A stretch of DNA of 5,959 nucleotides from Oscillospiraceae bacterium (GTDB lineage Bacteria > Bacillota > Clostridia > Oscillospirales > Oscillospiraceae), in the NCBI GenBank assembly GCA_031260745.1, contig JAISKY010000174.1, positions 1 to 5,959 of the forward strand, given 5' to 3'. The notes under the pieces were generated by a model. That model worked only from the letters and a program-made list of their open reading frames with translations, was not told the DNA's origin and did not search any database. This document shows positions 1 through 5,854 of the stretch, one piece after another. Within the stretch, counting starts at the first letter, position 1, and every line of letters begins with the position of its first letter. Position numbers and translations under genes: made by a program.

Positions 1-74
1 GTTAGAACGTAAACATTATCGAGCCGGAAAAACCATACCGGAGCGCGCCGCTTTTTACTCTGATAAAATTTTTC

Positions 75-103
75 TTGCCTTTTTCTGAAAAATTACATAT
101 AAT
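75..103 (+). promoter_or_regulatory. Sigma-A type promoter for the yitT-lipoprotein-recG unit
   Basis: A TTGCCT -35 box (75-80) and a perfect TATAAT -10 box (98-103) are separated by exactly 17 bases. The expected transcription start, about 7 bases past the -10, falls at 110-111, which is at or one base before the ATG at 111. The transcript would therefore be nearly or fully leaderless. The same layout, with an identical TATAATAGG core, occurs before the hydrolase gene at 4936-4964. No experimental support is available; the call rests on consensus match and spacing. Confidence 0.72.
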
Positions 104-110
104 AGGGGTT

Positions 111-956
111 ATGAAACACTTTATCAATTATATTAAATTAATCGTAGGTTCCGCGGTGTACGCGATAGGGTTTTCGTTCTTCCTCTATCCCGCGTCGCTT
201 GTCAGCGGCGGAGTAACCGGAATTTCTCTTATCGTCAATATACTGAGCGGGTTTCCGGTAGGCGCGGCGATTATTATCCTGAATATCCCTATATTCATAG
301 CGGGATTTAGGAAACTCGGGCTGAAATTTATGTTTGACAGTCTGTTGGCTACGGTTTTTATTTCGGTGATGATTGACCTGTTAGAACCGTACGCCAGACC
401 GCTTACGGACGATACTTTGCTTGCCGCAATCGCCGGAGGCGCGATTGACGGTATCGGGATGGGCATCGCGTTAGGGAGCGGAGCGACTACCGGAGGTACT
501 GACATAATCGCGAGGTTAGTGCGGCGATGGCGGCAGGACTTCAACATCGGTCAGATTTTGCTCGCGATGAACGTCGTAATCGTCGGAGCTTACGCGGTGT
601 TGTTCAGCGACTACGAGCGCGCTCTTTACGCCGCGATGTCGATGGTGGTGTCGTCGTATTTAATTGACGTAGTGATGTACGGCTTCAACTACGGTAAGCT
701 CGTGTATATAATCAGCGACTCGTGCGACGAAATCGGACGCGAGATTAACGTAAAACTAAAGCGCGGAGCGACGGTTCTGAAGGGCGAGGGTACTTACTCC
801 GGCGCGGATAAGGAGATACTAATGGTCGCGATTAAACGCGGTCAGATTCTTGAGCTAAAAAACATTGTCAGGGGCGCCGACGCGAACGCGTTTGTCATCG
901 TAACCGAAACTAAGGAGGTCCTTGGACTTGGCTTTGATAAAATCTATGACAATTAA
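111..956 (+). CDS. YitT family (DUF161/DUF2179) integral membrane protein
   Basis: A 281-residue membrane protein of the YitT family, which is widespread in Bacillota and often present in several copies per genome. The transported substrate or precise role of the family is not settled. The N-terminal part (about 1-190) holds several hydrophobic spans, with family-typical glycine motifs SGGVTGIS (32-39) and GSGATTGGTD (122-131), the latter followed by basic residues RLVRR. The C-terminal part (about 197-276) is a soluble DUF2179-like ACT/GlnB-type fold, starting near KLVYIISD and containing GATVLKGEGTYSG. Length is normal for the family. The frame is open from a TTG at 75, but that TTG lies in the -35 box, so the ATG at 111 is preferred. 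AGGGG at 104-108 is only 2 bases from the ATG and may not be transcribed. It is the first gene of a unit with the lipoprotein gene, whose start it overlaps. Confident on family, not on function. Confidence 0.9.
   Translation: MKHFINYIKLIVGSAVYAIGFSFFLYPASLVSGGVTGISLIVNILSGFPVGAAIIILNIPIFIAGFRKLGLKFMFDSLLATVFISVMIDLLEPYARPLTDDTLLAAIAGGAIDGIGMGIALGSGATTGGTDIIARLVRRWRQDFNIGQILLAMNVVIVGAYAVLFSDYERALYAAMSMVVSSYLIDVVMYGFNYGKLVYIISDSCDEIGREINVKLKRGATVLKGEGTYSGADKEILMVAIKRGQILELKNIVRGADANAFVIVTETKEVLGLGFDKIYDN
911..930 (+). promoter_or_regulatory. Strong ribosome binding site deciding a TTG start
   Basis: TAAGGAGGT (911-919) is a perfect match to the 16S anti-Shine-Dalgarno sequence and lies inside the last codons of the yitT-like gene. 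Three TTG codons follow in frame at 922, 928 and 934, and an ATG at 946. The gap from GGAGG is 3, 9 and 15 bases for the TTGs and 27 for the ATG. TTG at 928 fits best. The overlap with the upstream gene suggests translational coupling. Confidence 0.75.
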
Positions 957-1863
957 ACCCGGAGCGAAGCGCGGCAAAATCATAAGCTCCGCGGCTTGCG
1001 TTTTGCTTTCCGCTTTGACATTGTCGTCGTGTTCAGCGGTGTTTAACAGGGAATACTATGTGGAGCAGGACTATGACGCGGGCTACTACGAAACGATTCC
1101 GGACAGTGACATTCAGGAGGTGCGAAATTACTCCGGAATGTGCGGAGCTTTGGAAAATCTGATTTTTGAATATAAAACCGAGGGTACAATTCGTACCAAG
1201 AATTACGCCGGTACTGTCGAGGACGACATATCTAAGGCTATAAATTACATCGTACGCGAAACTCCGTTGGGAGCTTTCTCCGTTGACTATATCAGCCCGA
1301 CTCAACCCAGACTGTTCCTGACGTACTACGAGTTTGAGCTTCACATATACTATAAGCGTACTCAGGAGGAAATCGCGGAGGTTCAACTGCTTGACATCGC
1401 GGAAATTTACAACAGGATAGATAACGCGCTGGAGAGTTTTGAGCCGCAAATTACGTTTCAGGCGGCGACCACACAATTGACGGAGTCCGCGATAAACACC
1501 TACGTTACGGAGCGTATTGAGTCCGATTTGGTTTTTTACCCGATAATGCCGGAAATCTCGATTACGGCGTACCCGAATATGGTTAGTCTGCGAAAAATCG
1601 TAACTTTGGATTTCAAGTATCCGTATTCTAAGGACGCGCTGCTTATCTTGCGAATGAACAACAAATGGAAATCGGAGATTGAGCCTGAACCGGAGCCGGA
1701 AGATGAAAACGGCGACGGCGAGATTGAAAACGGCGATTACGAAACTGACCCGGAAGCGGAAGACAGCGAAGCCGACGACGACGCGGTTGTCGATGAAGCC
1801 GAAGTCGCTGACGATACCGACGACGATGAAATCATTGACGAACCAACCGAGCCGCAGGAGTAA
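928..1863 (+). CDS. Putative lipoprotein of unknown function with acidic C-terminal tail
   Basis: About 311 residues when started at TTG 928 (313 from TTG 922). The N-terminus is basic (KPGAKRGK), then a hydrophobic stretch ends in LTLSSC, a lipobox with the lipidated cysteine near residue 35. The protein is thus predicted to be exported and anchored to the outer face of the membrane. The body (about 50-250) has alternating hydrophobic and charged residues and includes YYEFELHIYYKRTQEEI and a YP.MVSLRKIVTLDFKYPYS stretch. The last 60 residues contain 32 Asp or Glu and few hydrophobic residues, so they are probably disordered. I do not recognise a named domain. The body faintly recalls N-terminal regions of some clostridial transglutaminase-like lipoproteins, but no Cys-His-Asp transglutaminase core is seen, so I assign no function. 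It overlaps the yitT-like gene by about 29 bases and ends 6 bases before recG, so it is probably in one operon with both. Confidence 0.8.
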   Translation: MALIKSMTIKPGAKRGKIISSAACVLLSALTLSSCSAVFNREYYVEQDYDAGYYETIPDSDIQEVRNYSGMCGALENLIFEYKTEGTIRTKNYAGTVEDDISKAINYIVRETPLGAFSVDYISPTQPRLFLTYYEFELHIYYKRTQEEIAEVQLLDIAEIYNRIDNALESFEPQITFQAATTQLTESAINTYVTERIESDLVFYPIMPEISITAYPNMVSLRKIVTLDFKYPYSKDALLILRMNNKWKSEIEPEPEPEDENGDGEIENGDYETDPEAEDSEADDDAVVDEAEVADDTDDDEIIDEPTEPQE

Positions 1864-1869
1864 ATCTAA

Positions 1870-3894
1870 ATGAGTGAGTACAGTCTTTCAACTCCGGTGA
1901 CGCAGATTCCGGGTATCGCTAAACAGCGCGCTTCGGGCTTGGCGAAACTTGGAATTTTTACCTTACGCGACGCTTTGAACCACTATCCGCACAGATACGA
2001 GGATAGAACCAAATTCGTGGACGTCTTTGACGCGGAGGACGGCGACAGCGTCTGCCTAACTGGGATTGTACTTGAAAATCCGCGGTATTCGTTTGTTCGC
2101 AAGGGTATGGACTTAGTAAAGTTTAATGTCGCGGACGACACGGGAAAATTCACGGTAACATATTTCAATCAAGAATATATGCGCAACAAATTCGCAATCG
2201 GACAGGAATGCGCGTTTTACGGCAAGGTCAAGCGTGAAAACGGATTCGTATCGCTGGCGAACCCGGAGTATGAGCGCGTTGGCGCGATTATTCCGGTTTA
2301 TCGCGCTACGTCGGCGGTTTCCCAAAAAATTCTGTTAGGACTCGTCGAAAAAGCGTTGGACTGCGTTAAGCGCGGTGAACTTACAGACCATTTGCCGCTG
2401 GAGATACTTGAAAAATACGACTTACTGCCGCTGGACCTTGCGATTAAGAACATTCATTTCCCGGAAAATAACGAGCTTTTGCAAAAAGCCCGCCGACGTT
2501 TGGTTTTCGACGAGTTTTTCTTTATATTACTGGCGTTGTCGGTATTGCGAAGCCGCAACGATAGTTCGTCCGCGTTCAGACTGCCCGGCGAAGCGGACTA
2601 CGGGGAATTTTACCGCTTACTGCCGTTTACTCCGACCTCGGCGCAGATACGCGCCGTCGCGGACGCGGACGCGGATATTACCTCCGGCAAGAAGATGAAT
2701 CGTCTTGTACAGGGCGACGTTGGCTCCGGTAAGACGATGGTCGCCGCCGCGTTAATTTGGAGAGTATGCCTTGCGGGTTATCAGGCGGCGTATATGGCTC
2801 CGACGGAGATACTCGCGGAACAGCATTACGCTACGCTGTCTAAGTGGTTAAGCCCGTTCGGAATACGTACCGTGCTATTGCGCGGAGGAATGAACGCAAA
2901 GGAGAAAGCTGACGCGAAGCGGTTACTGCGCTCCGGCGAAGCCAGACTTGCCGTGGGAACTCACGCACTGATTAGCAAAGGCACGGAGTTTTTTAAGCTC
3001 GCGCTGACGGTTACGGACGAACAGCACAGATTCGGAGTAGCTCAACGCGGCGCGCTTAACGCTAAGGGCGCGGAGCGGCCGCATACTTTGGTTATGTCGG
3101 CTACGCCGATTCCTAGAACGCTGGCGGTAGTTATTTACGGCGATTTGGACGTGTCGATAATCGACGAATTGCCGCCGGGTCGGCAGGAGATAATAACGTC
3201 GCTTACAAACGAGAATTATCGCGGTAAAGTGAACAAAAACATAGAAAAACTTGTCGGAGTGGGTCGTCAGGTCTACGTCATCTGCCCCGCGATTGAGGAC
3301 AGCTCAACGATGGAGATGAAATCCGTACTGAACTACGCCGATAAACTGCAAGGTTTGCTGAAGGGTAAATGTAAGGTTTCTCCGCTTCACGGGCGTATGA
3401 AGTCAGCCGAGAAAGAGCGGATTATGGCGGATTTCGCCTCCGGCGAGATTGACGTTCTTGTCAGCACTACCGTCGTTGAGGTCGGAATGGACGTTCCTAA
3501 CGCCGCGTTGATTGTCATTGAGAACGCGGAGCGGTTCGGGCTTAGTCAGCTTCACCAGCTTCGCGGCAGAGTAGGACGCGGAGCGCACCAAAGCTATTGC
3601 GTTATGTTTTGCGGCGGCGGCAACGAAGAAACCATAAAGCGTCTGAAAGCGTTTTGCGCCACCACCGACGGCTTCAAAATCGCGGAGGCTGATTTGCGGT
3701 TTCGCGGACCCGGCGAGTTCTTCGGCAATCGTCAGCACGGATTGCCGGAGCTTAAAATCGCCGATTTGCGCGGCGACGAGGAAACTTTGCGTGAAGCTCA
3801 AGCCGCCGCCGGGTCGGTTACTCCGCAAACTTTGGAGCGGTACCCTCGCCTTGCGGAGCGCGTACAAGCTCTGTTAGACAAAATAGAAGATTAG
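1870..3894 (+). CDS. recG: ATP-dependent DNA helicase RecG
   Basis: A 674-residue superfamily 2 helicase, close to the usual RecG length of about 680-690. RecG reverses stalled replication forks and remodels branched DNA such as Holliday junctions and R- or D-loops. The N-terminal wedge domain (about 1-150) has RYEDR near 42-46 and an OB-fold carrying the wedge signature FNQ.Y (99-103). The helicase core has Walker A GDVGSGKT (282-289, Lys288), the RecG-type DEQH box with RFG (383-389), motif III SATPIPR (410-416), motif V TTVVEVGMDVPN (533-544) and motif VI QLHQLRGRVGRG (560-571). The C-terminal DLRFRGPGEFFGNRQ segment is the family TRG-type region. All key residues are present. AGGAG at 1856-1860, in the last codons of the lipoprotein gene, lies 9 bases before the ATG. 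Only 6 bases separate it from that gene, so it is probably co-transcribed with it. Confidence 0.98.
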   Translation: MSEYSLSTPVTQIPGIAKQRASGLAKLGIFTLRDALNHYPHRYEDRTKFVDVFDAEDGDSVCLTGIVLENPRYSFVRKGMDLVKFNVADDTGKFTVTYFNQEYMRNKFAIGQECAFYGKVKRENGFVSLANPEYERVGAIIPVYRATSAVSQKILLGLVEKALDCVKRGELTDHLPLEILEKYDLLPLDLAIKNIHFPENNELLQKARRRLVFDEFFFILLALSVLRSRNDSSSAFRLPGEADYGEFYRLLPFTPTSAQIRAVADADADITSGKKMNRLVQGDVGSGKTMVAAALIWRVCLAGYQAAYMAPTEILAEQHYATLSKWLSPFGIRTVLLRGGMNAKEKADAKRLLRSGEARLAVGTHALISKGTEFFKLALTVTDEQHRFGVAQRGALNAKGAERPHTLVMSATPIPRTLAVVIYGDLDVSIIDELPPGRQEIITSLTNENYRGKVNKNIEKLVGVGRQVYVICPAIEDSSTMEMKSVLNYADKLQGLLKGKCKVSPLHGRMKSAEKERIMADFASGEIDVLVSTTVVEVGMDVPNAALIVIENAERFGLSQLHQLRGRVGRGAHQSYCVMFCGGGNEETIKRLKAFCATTDGFKIAEADLRFRGPGEFFGNRQHGLPELKIADLRGDEETLREAQAAAGSVTPQTLERYPRLAERVQALLDKIED

Positions 3895-3926
3895 CCGGCA
3901 AACCGCCGTACTATTCCATTCCAAGC

Positions 3927-3959
3927 CCCCCGATTAGCCTTGATAGAGCTAGTCGGGGG
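3927..3959. terminator. Hairpin between converging recG and TM2 genes, possible bidirectional terminator
   Basis: CCCCCGATTAGC (3927-3938) pairs with GCTAGTCGGGGG (3948-3959), giving a 12-bp stem with one T-G wobble and a 9-base loop. It lies 32 bases after the recG stop and 63 bases beyond the TM2 gene stop on the other strand. On the + strand only two Ts follow, and on the minus strand there is no T-tract, so it is not a canonical intrinsic terminator. It may still act as a weak or factor-assisted terminator or protect mRNA 3' ends. Two smaller dyads follow (TTGCG/CGCAA at 3960-3974 and CGCGT/ACGCG at 3978-3990). Nothing else is evident in the 128-base gap. Confidence 0.5.
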
Positions 3960-4022
3960 TTGCGCGTCACGCAATACCGCGTTGCACGCGTATCGCTTGT
4001 AAGGTCGGTCTTTGTTTTACAG

Positions 4023-4412
4023 TTATACGTAGTAAGGGTTGGGTTTGAACAGCAACGCAATTAAGTCTATGATAACACCAATTACAAACAGCCCTCCGGT
4101 GAATATGTACAAAATACCCATTCCGATTTTGCCCTCATAGAATTTATGCGCGCCCAAAAAGCCGAGGAACAAGCAAAGGCACACCGCAACCCATTTGTTT
4201 TTCTCGCGTCCTCTGCCATTGCCATTGATGTTTGTGTTGCTGTTTACATTGGAATTGCTGTTGTTGATTACCACTTGCGGAGCCGCTTGAGGAGCCGCAG
4301 ACTTCAATTCTTCTACCTGTTTTCCGCACTTTGTACAGATAACGGCTTCATAGTCAATTTCCGCTCCGCAATGTTTACAGAACTTTTTTCTGCTCGCTTC
4401 GTTTTCCGACAT
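4023..4412 (-). CDS. Small zinc-ribbon and TM2-domain membrane protein
   Basis: A 129-residue protein. Residues 11-33 form a zinc ribbon with two CxxC pairs (Cys12/Cys15 and Cys26/Cys29). A low-complexity linker follows; within residues 50-65 nine of 16 are Asn, alternating with Ser, Val, Thr, Ile and Gly. Residues 72-122 are a TM2 domain: two hydrophobic helices (about 74-88 and 97-122) joined by GAHKFYEGK, with the characteristic Asp116 in VIIDLI, ending KPNPYYV. The TM2 family is common in bacteria, with no settled function. The start is the ATG at 4412, because AAGGAG (4428-4423, minus strand) lies 10 bases upstream; the in-frame TTG at 4445 has no comparable support. It has its own consensus promoter, diverges from the XRE gene and converges on recG, so it is probably monocistronic. 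Confidence 0.88.
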   Translation of the reverse strand: MSENEASRKKFCKHCGAEIDYEAVICTKCGKQVEELKSAAPQAAPQVVINNSNSNVNSNTNINGNGRGREKNKWVAVCLCLFLGFLGAHKFYEGKIGMGILYIFTGGLFVIGVIIDLIALLFKPNPYYV

Positions 4413-4459
4413 TTTCTTATTTCTCCTTTTTTGATTTAATTTCAATCCCGATGTTTATA

Positions 4460-4487
4460 ATTATACACAAAACTCAAAGTTTGTCAA
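4460..4487 (-). promoter_or_regulatory. Consensus sigma-A promoter for the zinc-ribbon/TM2 gene
   Basis: Read on the minus strand, a perfect TTGACA (4487-4482) and a perfect TATAAT (4465-4460) are separated by 16 bases. The predicted start is near 4453, giving a leader of about 40 bases that contains AAGGAG before the ATG at 4412. The perfect boxes suggest strong basal activity, consistent with a need for repression by a local regulator (inference). Confidence 0.78.
4467..4484. promoter_or_regulatory. Candidate operator dyad inside the TM2 promoter
   Basis: ACAAAACTCAAAGTTTGT is an inverted repeat: AAACT (4470-4474) and AGTTT (4478-4482) around CAA, extending to ACAA and TTGT ends if one A is bulged. 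It fills the spacer between the -10 and -35 boxes and runs into the -35. ACAA/TTGT half-site ends are known from operators of the phage 434 repressor, an XRE/Cro-type protein. Repression by the adjacent XRE protein is an inference. A partial match to the arm, AAACTTGACT, spans the XRE start at 4556-4565. Confidence 0.35.
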
Positions 4488-4507
4488 GCAAAAAAATCAT
4501 TTTGATA

Positions 4508-4536
4508 GTGATATATCTATTTGGTAAGTGTATGAT
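4508..4536 (+). promoter_or_regulatory. Possible promoter for the XRE regulator gene
   Basis: GTGATA (4508-4513, 4 of 6 to consensus) and TATGAT (4531-4536, 5 of 6) are 17 bases apart, predicting a start near 4543. An alternative is TTGTCA (4481-4486) with GATAGT (4504-4509), also 17 bases apart, whose -35 would overlap that of the TM2 promoter on the other strand. Neither is strong. TGATTAA is repeated at 4533-4539 and 4551-4557 and could be a regulator half-site. Confidence 0.35.
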
Positions 4537-4559
4537 TAAGTTAAGGGATGTGATTAAAC

Positions 4560-4877
4560 TTGACTAAGGAATTATATTCATTGGCGGAAAAGATAAAATT
4601 ACTGAGAGAAAAAAGCGGGCTGACGCAAGCGGAGTTAGCTCGCAAACTTGGGTTGACACGTTCAGGGGTCAACGGTTGGGAGATGGGGCTTGTTATTCCG
4701 TCAACATCGTCTATCGTTGAGCTTTCAAAAATATTTAACGTGTCTACCGACTATCTTTTAGGTATGGATGCTAATTCTACTATAAATATCAACGGACTGA
4801 CGAACAAGGAAGTCGCGGTAATAGCCGATTTGATAAAGTGTTTTAAGGACGCAAGAAACAGCGAAGAAACGCAATAG
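4560..4877 (+). CDS. XRE-family helix-turn-helix transcriptional regulator
   Basis: Up to 105 residues. Residues about 11-67 form a Cro/C1-type (HTH_3) DNA-binding domain: KIKLLREKSGLTQAELARKL, then GLTRSGVNGWEMG with the recognition helix near 33-42, and STDYLLG closing the domain. The C-terminal part (about 75-105) contains GLTNKEVAVIADLIKCF, a short helical segment often seen after the HTH in small chromosomal XRE repressors, probably used in dimerisation. No ATG start exists. TTG 4560 has only a weak AAGGG 12 bases upstream, and a stop lies in frame just before it at 4551. TTG 4581, giving a 98-residue protein, has AAGGA (4566-4570) 10 bases upstream and is equally plausible. It is transcribed away from the TM2 gene and is a candidate regulator of that gene and of itself. 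A strong terminator ends the unit. Confidence 0.92.
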   Translation: MTKELYSLAEKIKLLREKSGLTQAELARKLGLTRSGVNGWEMGLVIPSTSSIVELSKIFNVSTDYLLGMDANSTININGLTNKEVAVIADLIKCFKDARNSEETQ

Positions 4878-4891
4878 GAGCTTATTCGTAG

Positions 4892-4918
4892 CGGGCGGTT
4901 TTAGACCGCCCGTTTTTT
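4892..4918 (+). terminator. Intrinsic terminator of the XRE gene
   Basis: CGGGCGGT (4892-4899) and ACCGCCCG (4905-4912) form a perfect 8-bp GC-rich stem with a TTTAG loop, followed directly by six Ts (4913-4918). It begins 15 bases after the TAG stop of the XRE gene and separates that gene from the hydrolase promoter. Confidence 0.93.
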
Positions 4919-4935
4919 ATTATTTATACTCCCGG

Positions 4936-4964
4936 TTGCTTTTTGGTTTTTTTAGTGATATAAT
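4936..4964 (+). promoter_or_regulatory. Sigma-A type promoter for the hydrolase gene
   Basis: TTGCTT (4936-4941) and a perfect TATAAT (4959-4964) are 17 bases apart. The spacer is T-rich, as at 75-103, and both -10 boxes are followed by AGG. The predicted start is near 4971, giving a leader of about 27 bases before the ATG at 4998. Confidence 0.75.
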
Positions 4965-4997
4965 AGGTTATATATAGATAAAAAATTACGGTGGGGT

Positions 4998-5828
4998 ATG
5001 AAACGAAAAACATACAATTTAGAAACTCAATATCTGGAGGGTGAGCCGGGTAAGCCTTTGCTTGTGTTCGTCCACGGAATGTGCGGCGGAGCCTGGATTT
5101 GGGATAACTTTGTCGAGTATTTCAGTTCCGAGGGCTTTCCGTGCTTCGCGCTTAGCTTGCGCGGTCACGGCGGAAGCGGCGGAGCCGGTTTGTTCAGGAC
5201 GCATTTGCACTCGTTCAACGACTATGTGCGCGACTTGGAAATCGCGCTTAGCGGACTAAGCGGACGTAAACCCGTGCTTATCGGACATTCAATGGGCGGC
5301 GCGATTATCCAACGGTATATCGAGCTTCACCCTAACGATGCGTCAGGCGCGGTACTGTTGGCGTCAGTGCCACGAAGCGAGCGTAACGCTCGTCGAGCGT
5401 GTAAGGGCAAAGTCATATTCAGGTTGTTAGGCTCGTCAAACCCCGCTTTGTCGGCGTTCGCGGTACTTGGAGTTCGCAGAATACCCGGTCTGATGAAATC
5501 CAAATGCTGTAATTACCTTGACGCGGACTCGGCTAAGAAATTCGCCGAATCTATGAGCCGCGAGTCGTTATGCGCCGCTCTGCAAATCGCGTTCGGGCGG
5601 ATTTACCGCGAGCCGAAGTTCGGAGGTCAACCTCCGGTACTGGTCGCGGGCGGCAGTCTGGATTATCTGTTCAGCTCTGACGAATTCAAAGCTACCGCCG
5701 AATATTACGGTTCCGAGCCGGTGATTTTCCCGGATATATGCCACGAAATGGCAATCGACCCGAACTGGCGCGCTATAGTAGACGCGATACGCGGGTTTCT
5801 TGACGATATTATAGATAATAAGCGTTAA
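4998..5828 (+). CDS. Alpha/beta hydrolase
   Basis: A 276-residue single-domain hydrolase of the alpha/beta fold, without signal peptide or membrane span, so probably cytoplasmic. HGMCGGAW (26-33) follows the first core strand and matches the HG oxyanion-hole motif. LRGHGGSG is the usual loop after the second core strand. GHSMGG carries the nucleophile Ser98. Asp222 in GGSLDYLF and His249 in DICHEM complete the inferred Ser-Asp-His triad, so the enzyme looks active. Residues about 126-185 form the variable cap and are rich in Arg and Lys. The substrate is unknown; esterase, lipase-like or lactonase activity are all possible, and the fold alone does not decide. GGTG at 4990-4993 can pair with the anti-Shine-Dalgarno end at a suitable distance from the ATG. 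No terminator follows before the next gene, 26 bases on, so the two are probably co-transcribed. Confidence 0.93.
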   Translation: MKRKTYNLETQYLEGEPGKPLLVFVHGMCGGAWIWDNFVEYFSSEGFPCFALSLRGHGGSGGAGLFRTHLHSFNDYVRDLEIALSGLSGRKPVLIGHSMGGAIIQRYIELHPNDASGAVLLASVPRSERNARRACKGKVIFRLLGSSNPALSAFAVLGVRRIPGLMKSKCCNYLDADSAKKFAESMSRESLCAALQIAFGRIYREPKFGGQPPVLVAGGSLDYLFSSDEFKATAEYYGSEPVIFPDICHEMAIDPNWRAIVDAIRGFLDDIIDNKR

Positions 5829-5854
5829 CAATTATTATGAAAGAGGGCATATAT

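Noticed and set aside
20..60. CCGG...CCGG and GCGCGC elements followed by TTTTT, resembling a terminator
   Set aside because: No stem of more than four or five continuous pairs can be drawn next to the T run.
2..88. Open frame running from the window start to a TGA at 86-88, possibly the tail of an upstream gene
   Set aside because: It is only 28 codons, its codon use is unlike the neighbours, and its end overlaps the promoter at 75-103. It cannot be told apart from chance.
1033..1476. Long antisense frame (147 codons) within the lipoprotein gene
   Set aside because: The sense frame has a lipobox, a strong ribosome site and operon context. The antisense product has no recognisable features and no start signal.
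3403..3867. Long antisense frame (154 codons) within recG
   Set aside because: It mirrors the codon pattern of an unmistakable recG. Long antisense frames are expected in such GC-rich coding DNA.
4144..4329. Gln-rich frame (QQQQFQCKQQ...) on the minus strand
   Set aside because: It is the frame-shifted shadow of the Asn-rich linker (AAC/AAT codons) of the zinc-ribbon/TM2 protein, not a separate gene.
4146..4439. 97-codon + strand frame opposite the TM2 gene
   Set aside because: Its hydrophobic look comes from being antisense to the TM2 protein gene. It has no ribosome site, and the minus-strand frame has clear domains and a consensus promoter.
4970..4997. Possible riboswitch or attenuator in the hydrolase leader
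   Set aside because: The leader is only about 27 bases, AT-rich and without a stable stem.
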